Of a DNA stretch of 64,000 nucleotides, positions 24,622 to 34,200 are shown piece after piece. This DNA comes from Candidatus Kouleothrix ribensis (GTDB lineage: Bacteria > Chloroflexota > Chloroflexia > Chloroflexales > Roseiflexaceae), in the NCBI GenBank assembly GCA_016722075.1, contig JADKGW010000001.1, positions 3,534,001 through 3,598,000 of the forward strand, read 5' to 3'. Made by a program: the position numbers and the translations under genes. Numbering within the stretch: position 1 is the first letter of the stretch; each line of letters begins with the position of its first letter. The notes under the pieces were generated by a model. The model was given only the letters and a program-made list of their open reading frames with translations, did not search any database and was not told the origin of the DNA.

Positions 24622-25005
24622 CTACTGCGCCGCGATCACGCGCAGCTCGTCGGCCGCCGTAGCAGTGATGCCAGTGAAGTTGCACGTCCAGGTCGTCGCA
24701 GCCAGCGAGCAGGTCGAGTAGGTCGAGCTCGAGCTGACCAGCTTGGCCTTCACGGTGGTAGGCGCGCCAGCACTTCCGCCCGGCGTAATCGTAAAGCTGA
24801 CGCTATCGATGTTGGCGGGGGTGGTGGCGTTGAGGGCGTACTTGACATTGCTGATCGTGTAGCCAGTGATGGTGCCTGCGCCATCGCCTGCGCCGCTGGC
24901 CGGCACAATGTTCGCCGCGGCGAAGCCATAGGCCACCGACGATAGGATCAGCAGCACGGCAAGTGAGACGATCATCCGAACTCGAGGGATCCGAATAGCG
25001 TACAT
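24622..25005 (-). CDS. Small exported protein A, candidate substrate of the adjacent signal peptidase
   Basis: 127-residue exported protein of unknown function. The N-terminus MYAIRIPRVRMIVSLAVLLI and LSSVAYGFAAANIV form a signal peptide ending in the same AAAN-hydrophobic-V motif as the RTX-like neighbour. The mature ~95 residues are Thr/Ser/Ala-rich with a Cys pair (STCSL...TWTCNF) and are homologous to exported protein B at 21903-22361. Start at 25005 because AGGAG lies five bases upstream; upstream codons contain no better start. It is first in the leftward locus A, peptidase, RTX, B. Possible roles are surface fibre or matrix subunits, by analogy with SipW-processed TasA; this is inference. 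Confidence 0.78.
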   Translation of the reverse strand: MYAIRIPRVRMIVSLAVLLILSSVAYGFAAANIVPASGAGDGAGTITGYTISNVKYALNATTPANIDSVSFTITPGGSAGAPTTVKAKLVSSSSTYSTCSLAATTWTCNFTGITATAADELRVIAAQ

Positions 25006-25185
25006 AGTTGCTCCTAGAATGTAGTGGTGGATTATCAGTTTCTTAAGTATGCCATAGGCCGCTACCCTGCTCAATCCCTTTTTAGTCCTGCTCTTGCGCC
25101 AGGGCCAGTGCTTACGGTATAGCATAATAACAGGACTAGAGTACCCATGGTGATTGCTGTGCTATCCGCACTCACGGCGTGGCCC

Positions 25186-26931
<1,746 letters not shown>

Positions 26932-27318
26932 AGCTGGCGCTCCTCGCTAGGCGAGGCACCACACGGCGCCCCGCGCTACAACACAGCGGCGATGCGAGCG
27001 CGCAGTAACATACCAGCTCCTTGCTCAGGCGAGTCCGCCGGCCGCGATCACTCGGGGCACGGTGCGCTCATGCTAGCGCAGATGCGCCGCTTGCGCAATC
27101 GGACAAAAGGGGGAAATATACGGCTTGGTGTGGCGGTCGCGGAGCGACCACCACACCAAGCCGAACGTAAAGACGCGCCGTGGCGCGTCTTTGCCAAGCA
27201 TCCCGGCATAGACAGAAGCCCTTCGTAGCGTGTCCCTGCTGTGAGGAACAAACCAGCGCACGAAACCGTCTATACGATCGTGGCGCGCACGCGCCGTAAG
27301 CTTTGGGGAAGAGATCCT
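26932..27318. other. Divergent intergenic region with two strong hairpins
   Basis: No gene seen. Hairpin 1 spans about 27120-27163 with arms CGGCTTGGTGTGG / CCACACCAAGCCG and an inner stem GGTCGC/GCGACC. Hairpin 2 (about 27169-27192) is AAAGACGCGCC / GGCGCGTCTTT. The word CACACCAA..CGAACGTAA is shared with the element at 21679-21823, so these are probably repeat elements rather than regulators. Promoters for the flanking divergent genes must also lie here. Confidence 0.55.
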
Positions 27319-28170
27319 ATGCGCTTTTCCCGCTCGGTTCTGATATTCGCACTGCTGCTGGCCGGCTGCGGCGTGGCCGAGTCGCCAGCCGCGCAGGATG
27401 GCACCACAGCCCTGCCGGCTACCCAGGCGGCGCCCACCAAGGCACCCGAGCCTGGCAGTGCTGCGCCAACCGCTGCGCCCGGCGCCGAGCAGGCCAGCGC
27501 GCAGCCTGGGGGCGGGCGGGCCACCTTCACGCCAAACGGCGAGACCGCGCCGCCAGCAGAAAGCGGCCCTTGCGACCAGCCGGCCGGCGACAACACGCCC
27601 ACCCCCACCCCGCCCGAGCGCAACGAGCTAGGCGAGCCAACCGACCCGTGCGCCACCGCCGAGGCGCAGCAGGGCCAGGGCGGCGCGGCCCAGCCCGGCA
27701 GCGGCGGCGGCGCTCAGCCCTGCCCCGCCGGCCCAGCCGACGACCACCCGCCCGCGCTGCCGCAGCCGACCCAGCCCGGCACAGCAGCCGCAGGCTGCGC
27801 CACCGCGCAGCCCGTCGGCGTGACCGTAGTAGTGGCGCAGGGCGGCTCGGGCGCAACGCCCACGCCCACGCCAATCCAGGGCCAGCGCGCGGTCGGCCTG
27901 CCCAGCCAGGGGCAGACGATCGAGCTGGCGGCTGGCGAGACCTTCGAGCTGCGGCTGGGCGAGGGCATGGACTGGAGCGTGCAGATCGATGACCTGCGCA
28001 TCGTCGCGCCCGAGCCCGGCAACCTCACCGCCGGCAGCCAGGGCGTCTTCCGCGCGCTGGCGGCGGGCAGCACCAAGCTACACGCCAACGGCGACCCAAC
28101 CTGCCGCAAGTCGAACCCGCCCTGCGGCGCGCCGTCGTACCTGTTTGAGATTACGATCCTGGTGAGGTAG
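27319..28170 (+). CDS. Low-complexity lipoprotein with a C-terminal chagasin-like domain
   Basis: 283-residue lipoprotein. The signal MRFSRSVLIFALLLAGC ends at the lipobox Cys17. Residues about 20-190 are Pro/Ala/Gly/Gln/Thr-rich spacer without fold. The last ~90 residues form a compact beta domain: QTIELAAGETFELRLGEG, DWSVQIDDLRIV, GVFRALAAGSTKLHANG and YLFEITILVR, with two Cys between (CRKSNPPC). The pattern of Gly-bounded strands resembles chagasin/I42 inhibitors of cysteine peptidases, but the match is by eye and weak. Start at 27319; the upstream in-frame region lacks a signal sequence. Confidence 0.7.
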   Translation: MRFSRSVLIFALLLAGCGVAESPAAQDGTTALPATQAAPTKAPEPGSAAPTAAPGAEQASAQPGGGRATFTPNGETAPPAESGPCDQPAGDNTPTPTPPERNELGEPTDPCATAEAQQGQGGAAQPGSGGGAQPCPAGPADDHPPALPQPTQPGTAAAGCATAQPVGVTVVVAQGGSGATPTPTPIQGQRAVGLPSQGQTIELAAGETFELRLGEGMDWSVQIDDLRIVAPEPGNLTAGSQGVFRALAAGSTKLHANGDPTCRKSNPPCGAPSYLFEITILVR

Positions 28171-28527
28171 CATCGATGACGATGCTGAGGCGACCACCCG
28201 GGCGCCCCGACGCAGTGATGACGCCGATCGCGATGATGGCGTAGGCGCAGCCGCCACAACAGGCCAAACCCTGTGGGATGGCCGATATCGGCGGCTGCGC
28301 CCCTCCGCCCGTTGGATCCATGGAATCACGGTGATCGGCGGGCATGCGCCACATCCCCCACCCCTACGCGCTGACGCCCGCCCCATGGCGCGTGGGCATG
28401 CACGGCAGATTCGCCGCATGGGAATGCGCAGAATCGGGGTTCCAAGGGGCAGCGCCCCTGGCGGGGGCGTCGGGGGCCTGGCCCCGACCGGCGCGCGCCG
28501 CGAGCGCATGAAGTTGCATAAACGCTG
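28171..28527. other. Intergenic region, about 355 bases
   Basis: Contains GC palindromes (GGGGCAGCGCCCC near 28455-28468; GGGGGCCTGGCCCC near 28475-28488) and no supported gene. It lies between convergent genes, so bidirectional termination could occur, but no U-tract hairpin is seen. Confidence 0.45.
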
Positions 28528-30264
28528 CTAGGTAACATCAGCGAAGCGCGCATAGCTGGCGTAGACCCCACCTGACGCCACCAGCTCCGCGTGGGTGCCC
28601 TGCTCGCTAATGCCGTCGTCAGTCAGCACGACGATCCGCTGTGCCTTGCGGATTGTCGAAAGCCGGTGGGCGATCACGATCATCGTGCGGTTGCTGGCGA
28701 GCGCCTCGAGCGCCTGCTGCACCGCCCGCTCGCTCTCATTATCTAAAGCGCTTGTGGCTTCATCAAAGATCAGAATGGGCGGGTTTTTCAAGAAAACGCG
28801 CGCAATACTCAAGCGCTGCTTCTGCCCACCCGATAATTTTACGCCACGTTGGCCGATATCTGTCGCATAGCCATCGGGTAGCGCCAGAATAAAATCATGC
28901 GCATGCGCCTGCTTGGCGGCTTCAATAATGTCTTCCCGCGTGGCATCAGCTCTACCATAGCCGATATTGTCGAGCACTGTCCCGGCAAACAAATACACAT
29001 CTTGCTGCACAATGCCTATGCTCTTCCGTAATGATCGTAGCGTAACATGCTTGATATTCTCGCCATCGAGCAATATTTCCCCCTGGTTTACGTCATAGAA
29101 ACGTGGAATCAAAGCACATAGGGTGGTTTTACCAGCGCCTGATGCGCCTACCAGGGCAACATATTCGCCGGCTTTAATCTCGAGCGAGATGTTCTTCAAC
29201 ACATGGTCGTAATCCTCTCGGTACTTAAAGCTTACCGCGTTGAATGCGATAGTTCCCTGCACATGTGTAAGCTCAAGCGCGCCATTCGCATCGCGAATAT
29301 CCGGCACTACCTCCATGATCTCCATAAACCGCTCAAACCCGGTAATACCTTCTTGGTAGAGTCTGGCAAAGTTTACAAGTCGCTGAATTGGATCGATGAT
29401 TGCTTCGATGTACAACAAATAGGTTGCCAGATCGGCTACATCTAAAGTAGTACGCACAATCGCAATACTACCAAAGATGATCACCGCAATGGTCATGAGC
29501 TGGGTAAAAGTAACCATGCCCTGGTAAAAGTACGCCTCACTCCTATAGCCAGCGCGCCTGCTGGCAATAAACCGGTTGTTCGCATTGGCAAACTTCTCTC
29601 TTTCGATTGACTCGTTGGCAAATGACTGTACCACTCGGATACCCGCAAGCGTATCTTCAACTTGCGCGTTAATATCGCCAATCCGATCTTTGCTTGCTCT
29701 TAGTGCAATATTCATTCGCCTATTGAAATACACGGCATAAATCAGCATTACGGGCAAGAATAAAAAGATTATCGCGGCGAACTTAACATTTATCATAAAC
29801 AGAATTGCAAAAACACCAATAAACTTCATTAATCCAATCGTAATATCTTCCGGGCCATGATGGCACAGCTCACTAATCGACTCCAGATCATTAGTGACGC
29901 GCGTCATCAGCTGGCCGGTCTTCTGCTGATCATAGAAACCAAACGAAAGCTTTTGATAGTGCTCGAATAAATCACGCCGCATATCACTCTCCATCATAGT
30001 TCCGATCATGTGCCCACGATAATCGACGAATGTATTACACAGCGTCTGAATGATCACCAGGGCAAGCATGAGCGCGCCAACCATGTAGATTTGATCTATT
30101 GCATTCGATAGATTCCCCCCTACAATATTTTTAGTGATGTACCGCGCACATAGTGGAAATACCAGTGTTATTGCCGAAACAATCAACGCACACACCAGAT
30201 CTGCAATCACCAATCCCCGGTATGGTTTATAGTACGACAAGAATGTCTTGATTCGACTGCTCAT
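28528..30264 (-). CDS. ABC transporter, fused permease and ATPase (exporter type)
   Basis: Half-transporter of 578 residues working as a dimer. Six membrane segments lie in residues 1-310 (first: VIADLVCALIVSAITLVFPL). The ATPase domain follows with Walker A LVGASGAGKTTLCALIPRF, signature LSGGQKQRLSIARVFL, Walker B PILIFDEATSALD and the switch His in IAHRLSTI. There is no peptidase (C39) domain. AAGGAG lies seven bases before the ATG. From about 28740 to 30280 the DNA is far less GC-rich than its neighbours (the 60-base line at 29701 has about 38% G+C), and the protein resembles Firmicutes exporters. The last ~70 codons return to local composition, suggesting acquisition by transfer plus recombination. 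Downstream of a promoter and mini-ORF (30569-30720). Cargo unknown. Confidence 0.93.
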   Translation of the reverse strand: MSSRIKTFLSYYKPYRGLVIADLVCALIVSAITLVFPLCARYITKNIVGGNLSNAIDQIYMVGALMLALVIIQTLCNTFVDYRGHMIGTMMESDMRRDLFEHYQKLSFGFYDQQKTGQLMTRVTNDLESISELCHHGPEDITIGLMKFIGVFAILFMINVKFAAIIFLFLPVMLIYAVYFNRRMNIALRASKDRIGDINAQVEDTLAGIRVVQSFANESIEREKFANANNRFIASRRAGYRSEAYFYQGMVTFTQLMTIAVIIFGSIAIVRTTLDVADLATYLLYIEAIIDPIQRLVNFARLYQEGITGFERFMEIMEVVPDIRDANGALELTHVQGTIAFNAVSFKYREDYDHVLKNISLEIKAGEYVALVGASGAGKTTLCALIPRFYDVNQGEILLDGENIKHVTLRSLRKSIGIVQQDVYLFAGTVLDNIGYGRADATREDIIEAAKQAHAHDFILALPDGYATDIGQRGVKLSGGQKQRLSIARVFLKNPPILIFDEATSALDNESERAVQQALEALASNRTMIVIAHRLSTIRKAQRIVVLTDDGISEQGTHAELVASGGVYASYARFADVT

Positions 30265-30294
30265 GCTTGTTCTCCTTCACTGGGGCAAAACAAA

Positions 30295-30379
30295 GCGGCC
30301 ACGGGTGAAATACTCCCGTGGCCGCGATTGGTATGGTGTATGAATCAAATGGCCACAGGTGTGGTATACACCCGTGGCC
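30295..30379. promoter_or_regulatory. Two tandem hairpins in the exporter leader
   Basis: Hairpin at 30295-30325 with perfect 11-base arms GCGGCCACGGG / CCCGTGGCCGC, and a second at 30351-30379 (GGCCAC.GGTGT / ACACC.GTGGCC). Both share the GGCCAC(G/A)GGTG word. They lie between the mini-ORF and the exporter start, on the presumed shared transcript, and could control read-through or translation. Confidence 0.55.
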
Positions 30380-30568
30380 GTAGATGGTCTCTTCGCCGTG
30401 AATGAATGAGCAGAGATGCAACAAGCGCGTCGACGCGCCGTTAGGCCACGTCGCGACAGCGCACTGCTACACCCTGCTCTTCCGCGACTCTACCGGGGCG
30501 CTGCGCTGATACGGCAGGCACCCAGATCGATCGCCGTTGGTTCACCCGGCTTGAAGGGACTTTTTTGG

Positions 30569-30655
30569 TTAAAAGGCGCGCTCCACAAACGAGCCGACCA
30601 GGCTGCACACCGCAGCGTTGGCCGGCTCAACCATATTGTAGGTGCATGATGTCAT
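30569..30655 (-). CDS. 28-residue mini-ORF upstream of the ABC exporter
   Basis: A short frame beginning MTSCTYNMVEPANAAVCSLV and ending GSFVERAF. It is preceded by AGGAGG exactly seven bases from the ATG, and by a consensus-like promoter TTGACG-17-TATGAT whose start site would be about 30 bases upstream. It has two Cys, few charges and no obvious leader/core boundary. It matches no peptide family I know. It may be a small exported or modified peptide handled by the downstream exporter, or a regulatory leader peptide; the signals argue that it is translated. Confidence 0.55.
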   Translation of the reverse strand: MTSCTYNMVEPANAAVCSLVGSFVERAF

Positions 30656-30691
30656 GGTCGCGCCTCCTGAAGCACTCAGCAATCGGGCCAG

Positions 30692-30720
30692 ATCATACCA
30701 TCCAGCCCCCGTGCCGTCAA
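30692..30720 (-). promoter_or_regulatory. Sigma70-type promoter of the mini-ORF/exporter transcript
   Basis: On the minus strand TTGACG (30720-30715), 17-base spacer, TATGAT (30697-30692). This is among the best promoter matches in the window. A small inserted element (30737-30846) ends 16 bases upstream of the -35 box. Confidence 0.75.
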
Positions 30721-30736
30721 GTCGAGCGCATTGCGA

Positions 30737-30846
30737 AGGTGTTCACTGTTGGGGTACAGGGACGCGGACGAGCACGGACGAACGCGGACGGAGCGTACAC
30801 TCTCCGCGTTCGTCCGCGTCCCAACCCCGTACGTCTGAACAGGTAC
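30737..30846. mobile_element. 110-base MITE-like element with 10-base target duplication
   Basis: Flanked by the perfect direct repeat CGCATTGCGA at 30727-30736 and 30847-30856. The ends are inverted around TGTTCA (left AGGTGTTCACTG; right, as reverse complement, GTACCTGTTCAGA). The interior is a palindrome of GGACGCGGACGA / TCGTCCGCGTCC words. Length, palindromic build, ends and the 10-base duplication match the element at 15550-15670. Confidence 0.75.
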
Positions 30847-30889
30847 CGCATTGCGATCTCTATAGCTCAGGTAAGCGGCCGGTTGCTAT

Positions 30890-31300
30890 TTACCCAACCG
30901 TGGCGAGCTGATCGCGCAGCTTCTGCTCGCTGGCGTAGCCCAGGTTGAGGTGCCGCACGGTACCGCGCCGGTCGAGCACCACCGTGGCCGGCACCGTCAA
31001 GATGCCGATCTGATCGACCAGATCGGGGTGTTCGAGCGCCGAGAGCGAGCGGATCGTCACGGCGTCACCAAGCGCGGCCGCCAGGCGTGTCAGTGCCGGC
31101 GCCTGGCGGTTCTTACACTCGATGCAGGTTGGCGTCGAGAAGGATACGATCGCCGGGCGCCCAGGCGGCGCCACGATCGCCAGCGGCGTGACGCCGGATA
31201 GCCGGCGCAGCTTCCAGGCCCGCCAGCCGCGCAGCAGCACCCAGCTGGCCGCGATCAGCAGCGCCAAGGCGACGAGCGCAAGAGTTCGTTCGAGTATCAT
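30890..31300 (-). CDS. Membrane-anchored thioredoxin-like protein
   Basis: 136-residue protein with an N-terminal membrane anchor (LALVALALLIAASWVLL) and a thioredoxin fold on the outer face. The active-site motif appears as FSTPTCIECKNRQAPAL (Cys-Ile-Glu-Cys), and the cis-Pro loop as ILTVPATVVLDRRG. The CIEC dipeptide is unusual compared with CGPC/CGHC and resembles those in the TlpA-like proteins that accompany DUF4395 membrane proteins. It lies downstream of the DUF4395 gene on the same strand and probably passes electrons or disulfides to cell-envelope targets. GAGAAGG precedes the ATG. Confidence 0.85.
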   Translation of the reverse strand: MILERTLALVALALLIAASWVLLRGWRAWKLRRLSGVTPLAIVAPPGRPAIVSFSTPTCIECKNRQAPALTRLAAALGDAVTIRSLSALEHPDLVDQIGILTVPATVVLDRRGTVRHLNLGYASEQKLRDQLATVG

Positions 31301-31319
31301 CGGCCTTCTCTATCTACAG

Positions 31320-31475
31320 CCAGGCGACAAGACGACAAGACGACAAGATGACAAGATGACACGGTGACACGGTGACAAGGTGACTTTGCTAGCGCGCCAC
31401 CTGGTGATCTTGTCACCAAGTCATTGAGTCACTGCGCCGCCTGATCATCTTATCACCAAGTCGTCGGGTCAACAG
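31320..31475. repeat. Short-word tandem repeat tract
   Basis: Tandem GACAAGAC / GACAAGAT / GACACGGT 8-base units on the left half, and their inverse (ATCTTGTCACC, ATCTTATCACC) on the right, form a long imperfect palindrome between the DUF4395 and thioredoxin genes. The same words occur at 13590-13648. Confidence 0.75.
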
Positions 31476-31928
31476 CTAGCCGCGCAGCCGAGCCAGCTGG
31501 AAATACACGAAGCAGCCGGCGCAGAAGCCAAACAACAGATTGATCGCCGCCAGCCCGATCACCACGAACGCCAGGCCCCAGCCCAGCGCGGCCGCGCCCG
31601 CAAACAGCGCCAGGGTTGCGGCCAACAGCACCGCCGCACCCAGGCCCTGGGCAAACCGGTGCGGCGCCGGGTCTTCGGCATGCACATCCGGCCGCAGCAG
31701 CCCGGCCGGGCGCAACAGATCGCGGTACGCTCGCTGGAATAGCGCAGCCTGCGGTGCTGCCGTGCCTAGCGCCATCACTACGCAGACGAACGCTACCAGC
31801 CAGGGCTGATCGGCTAGAAACGCCAGCGCCAGCAGCACGATAATACACGCCTGGTTGGTTCGCAGCGCCGTGCGATCGACCTGGCCGCGCGCCGGGGCCG
31901 GCCGCGTAGAAACTGCTTCGCCGTGCAT
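31476..31928 (-). CDS. DUF4395 family membrane protein
   Basis: 150-residue integral membrane protein. After a polar N-terminus comes VDRTALRTNQACIIVLLALA, the conserved DUF4395 opening, with four hydrophobic segments in all and a C-terminal GFCAGCFVYFQLARL carrying a CxxC pair at the membrane edge. Family members occur next to, or fused with, thioredoxin-like proteins, and the CAGC pair may exchange disulfides with the thioredoxin encoded downstream. Start at 31928 (ATG) with GGAG six bases upstream; an earlier TTG is less likely. Confidence 0.85.
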   Translation of the reverse strand: MHGEAVSTRPAPARGQVDRTALRTNQACIIVLLALAFLADQPWLVAFVCVVMALGTAAPQAALFQRAYRDLLRPAGLLRPDVHAEDPAPHRFAQGLGAAVLLAATLALFAGAAALGWGLAFVVIGLAAINLLFGFCAGCFVYFQLARLRG

Positions 31929-31970
31929 ACACCACTCCAATCGCTGATCACAGGTTATATGTGTACTAAT

Positions 31971-31999
31971 ATGATAGAATAACTAAACAATCTTGTCAA
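31971..31999 (-). promoter_or_regulatory. Sigma70-type promoter of DUF4395-thioredoxin operon
   Basis: Minus strand TTGACA (31999-31994), 17-base spacer, TATCAT (31976-31971), about 45 bases before the DUF4395 start. It is an AT-rich stretch in otherwise GC-rich DNA. Confidence 0.8.
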
Positions 32000-32117
32000 G
32001 CCCAGGCGGTATGTAGGGCTGATTAGCGATCTGTGATATACTTCTCAATCTCGCTGGTCATGCGCCGGCACGCCCCCAGCCGGCGAGCCATCCTAGAAGC
32101 ATCAGGAGATTATGTCG

Positions 32118-33203
32118 ATGAGCCAGGTATACAATTTCAACGCCGGCCCGGCCATTCTGCCGCAGCCGGTGCTCGAGCAGGCCCGCCACGAGCTGCTCGA
32201 CTACCAGGGCGCCGGGATGTCGATCCTCGAAATGAGCCATCGATCGAAGCAGTACGAGGCGATCAATAGCAATGCCGAGGCCACCTTCAAGCGCCTGCTC
32301 GGGCTAGGCGACGGCTACCGGGTGCTGTTTCTGCAAGGCGGCGCGAGCACGCAGTTCGCCATGCTGCCGCTCAACTTCCTGCCACCCGGCGGCGTGGCCG
32401 ACTACATCATCACCGGGGCGTGGGGCGAGAAAGCCCACGAGGAGGCCGCCAGGCTCGGCCGGGCCAACGTGGCCGCCAGCACCAAAGCCAGCGGCTACAC
32501 CCGCAACCCGCGCGCCGACGAGATCGCGCTCACTGATCAGGCGGCCTACGTCCACATTACTTCGAATGAGACCATCCAGGGCGTACAGTTCGCGAGCTTC
32601 CCCGACGTAGGCGAGCGCCCGCTGGTGGCCGACATGAGCAGCGACATCCTTTCGCGCCCGCTCGATGCCAGCAAGTTCGCGCTGATCTACGCCGGCGCGC
32701 AGAAGAATCTCGGCCCGGCCGGCGTGACGGTGGCGCTGATCCGCCAGAGCTGGCTCGACAGCGCCGCGAAAACTGCGCCGACCATGCTGCGCTACGCCAC
32801 CCACGCGAAGAACAACTCGCTCTACAACACGCCGCCCGTGTTCAGCGTGTATATGCTGGGCTTGGTGCTGGACTGGATCGAGGAGCATGGTGGGCTTGAA
32901 GGCATGGCCACGCGCAACGAGCAGAAGGCCACGGCGATCTACGACGCGATCGACCAGAGTGGCGGGTTCTACCGTGGCCACGCCGCGCCGGCCGATCGCT
33001 CGCGCATGAACATCACCTTCCGGCTGCCCAGCGAGGCGCTCGAAACCCAGTTCGTGGCTGAATCAGCCGCAGCCGGCATGGTCGGGTTAGCCGGCCACCG
33101 CTCGGTCGGCGGCATCCGCGCCTCGATCTACAACGCCATGACCATCACGGGCTGCCTGGCGCTGGCGGCGTTCATGCGCGAGTTTGCGCGCAAGCATGGC
33201 TAG
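32118..33203 (+). CDS. serC: Phosphoserine aminotransferase
   Basis: Pyridoxal-phosphate enzyme that converts 3-phosphohydroxypyruvate and glutamate to phosphoserine (serine biosynthesis). The 361-residue protein has YNFNAGPAILPQPVLEQARH at the start, FLQGGASTQFAMLPLNF (PLP phosphate region), the lysine loop IYAGAQKNLGPAGVTVALIR with the Schiff-base Lys, and GHRSVGGIRASIYNAM at the C-terminus (substrate carboxylate Arg). I start at 32118, nine bases after AGGAG; an ATG at 32112 is only three bases from it. cysE and cysS lie downstream on the same strand. Confidence 0.96.
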   Translation: MSQVYNFNAGPAILPQPVLEQARHELLDYQGAGMSILEMSHRSKQYEAINSNAEATFKRLLGLGDGYRVLFLQGGASTQFAMLPLNFLPPGGVADYIITGAWGEKAHEEAARLGRANVAASTKASGYTRNPRADEIALTDQAAYVHITSNETIQGVQFASFPDVGERPLVADMSSDILSRPLDASKFALIYAGAQKNLGPAGVTVALIRQSWLDSAAKTAPTMLRYATHAKNNSLYNTPPVFSVYMLGLVLDWIEEHGGLEGMATRNEQKATAIYDAIDQSGGFYRGHAAPADRSRMNITFRLPSEALETQFVAESAAAGMVGLAGHRSVGGIRASIYNAMTITGCLALAAFMREFARKHG

Positions 33204-33253
33204 TGCCAGGGCGTCGCCTCTAGCGAGCCAGCCGCTCGATCGCGATAGCGCTG

Positions 33254-33289
33254 CGAAGCCCCACAGCCTTTGATGCCTGTGGGGCTTCG
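33254..33289. terminator. Hairpin between convergent serC and phosphatase genes
   Basis: Perfect 13-base arms CGAAGCCCCACAG / CTGTGGGGCTTCG with a 10-base loop, 50 bases after serC and 54 bases from the stop of the opposing gene. It could stop transcripts from both sides, although no U-tract follows. Confidence 0.6.
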
Positions 33290-33342
33290 TGATCGTACCG
33301 GCGGCGCTGGCGGGCCGGCCCTGCACCCGCCTGAACCGGGAC

Positions 33343-34200
33343 CTAAACCGCCTCATCCTCGGCGCTCGCAAGCGTATCGTGGCTCACCAACGTGCCGTAG
33401 AACACGCGCCCGTCGATCGGGCGATACACGAAGCCCGGCCCATCCAGGTACATGCCGCCATCGACATTCACGCACATGCCGCCGGCATACACCAGCGGCT
33501 CGGTCACCTGCTCGGGCAGGCTGTGCAGCATATAGCTAATCGGAGTATGGCCGTGGATGATCTGGCGGCCACCGAAATCGGCCAGCATCTGGGCCGCGCG
33601 CGCCGCGCCGTCGGGGTCGGCGTCGATAAACGCCTTGCGCTCGCCAAACTGATCGAGCAGGTGATCCCAGGCAGGAGGATCGTCGGTGTGCATGAGCGTG
33701 CGAAATGCCGTGTTGACCTCGTCGATCGTCGCGCCGTAGCTGCTATAGAACGTCGCATCGGCATGGATGAGCAGCAGGTCGTCGACCAGCGCCATCGCCG
33801 GCAGGTCGCACAGCCATGCGATCTGCTCGGGCGTCAGCCGGGCCAACTCGTCGTCGTTGCCGCCATTGCGCCGCCAGGCCCACAGGAACGTGCCGCTACG
33901 AGCAGTGCGCGTCTCGCCGAAGCGCTGCGCCGAAAGGATCAGCGGCTCGTGGTTACCGAGCAGCGCGGCGACCTGGCCGCCGGCTGCGGCCGCCTCGGCC
34001 TGTAGCCGCATGAGCAGCGCCACCGACTCGACGCCGAACGGGCCGCGGTCGAAGAAATCGCCCATGAGCCACAGCCGGGCCGTGCCGCCGGCCCAGCCCA
34101 GCTCGGCATCGGCCAAGCCGGCCTGGTGCAACAGATCGACCAGCTTGTCGTACTGGCCGTGGATATCGCCGATAATATAGAGCGCATCAGGAATCGTCAT
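33343..34200 (-). CDS. PPP-type metallophosphatase (serine/threonine or Ap4A phosphatase-like)
   Basis: 285-residue calcineurin-like phosphoesterase. All metal motifs are present in order: YIIGDIHGQYDKL (residues 8-20), WLMGDFFDRGPFGVESV, ALLGNHEPLI, LLLIHADATF and QIIHGHTPISY. The GDIHG..GDxxDRG..GNHE spacing is that of the PPP family, which includes bacterial PrpA/B and symmetric Ap4A hydrolase. Substrate cannot be assigned. It is transcribed towards serC and stands alone, with fmdB starting about 270 bases away on the other strand. Confidence 0.9.
   Translation of the reverse strand: MTIPDALYIIGDIHGQYDKLVDLLHQAGLADAELGWAGGTARLWLMGDFFDRGPFGVESVALLMRLQAEAAAAGGQVAALLGNHEPLILSAQRFGETRTARSGTFLWAWRRNGGNDDELARLTPEQIAWLCDLPAMALVDDLLLIHADATFYSSYGATIDEVNTAFRTLMHTDDPPAWDHLLDQFGERKAFIDADPDGAARAAQMLADFGGRQIIHGHTPISYMLHSLPEQVTEPLVYAGGMCVNVDGGMYLDGPGFVYRPIDGRVFYGTLVSHDTLASAEDEAV

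Noticed and set aside
30227..30424. 65-codon minus-strand frame in the exporter leader
   Set aside because: It starts only at TTG, runs through both hairpins and overlaps the exporter start; no ribosome site. The hairpins explain the region better.
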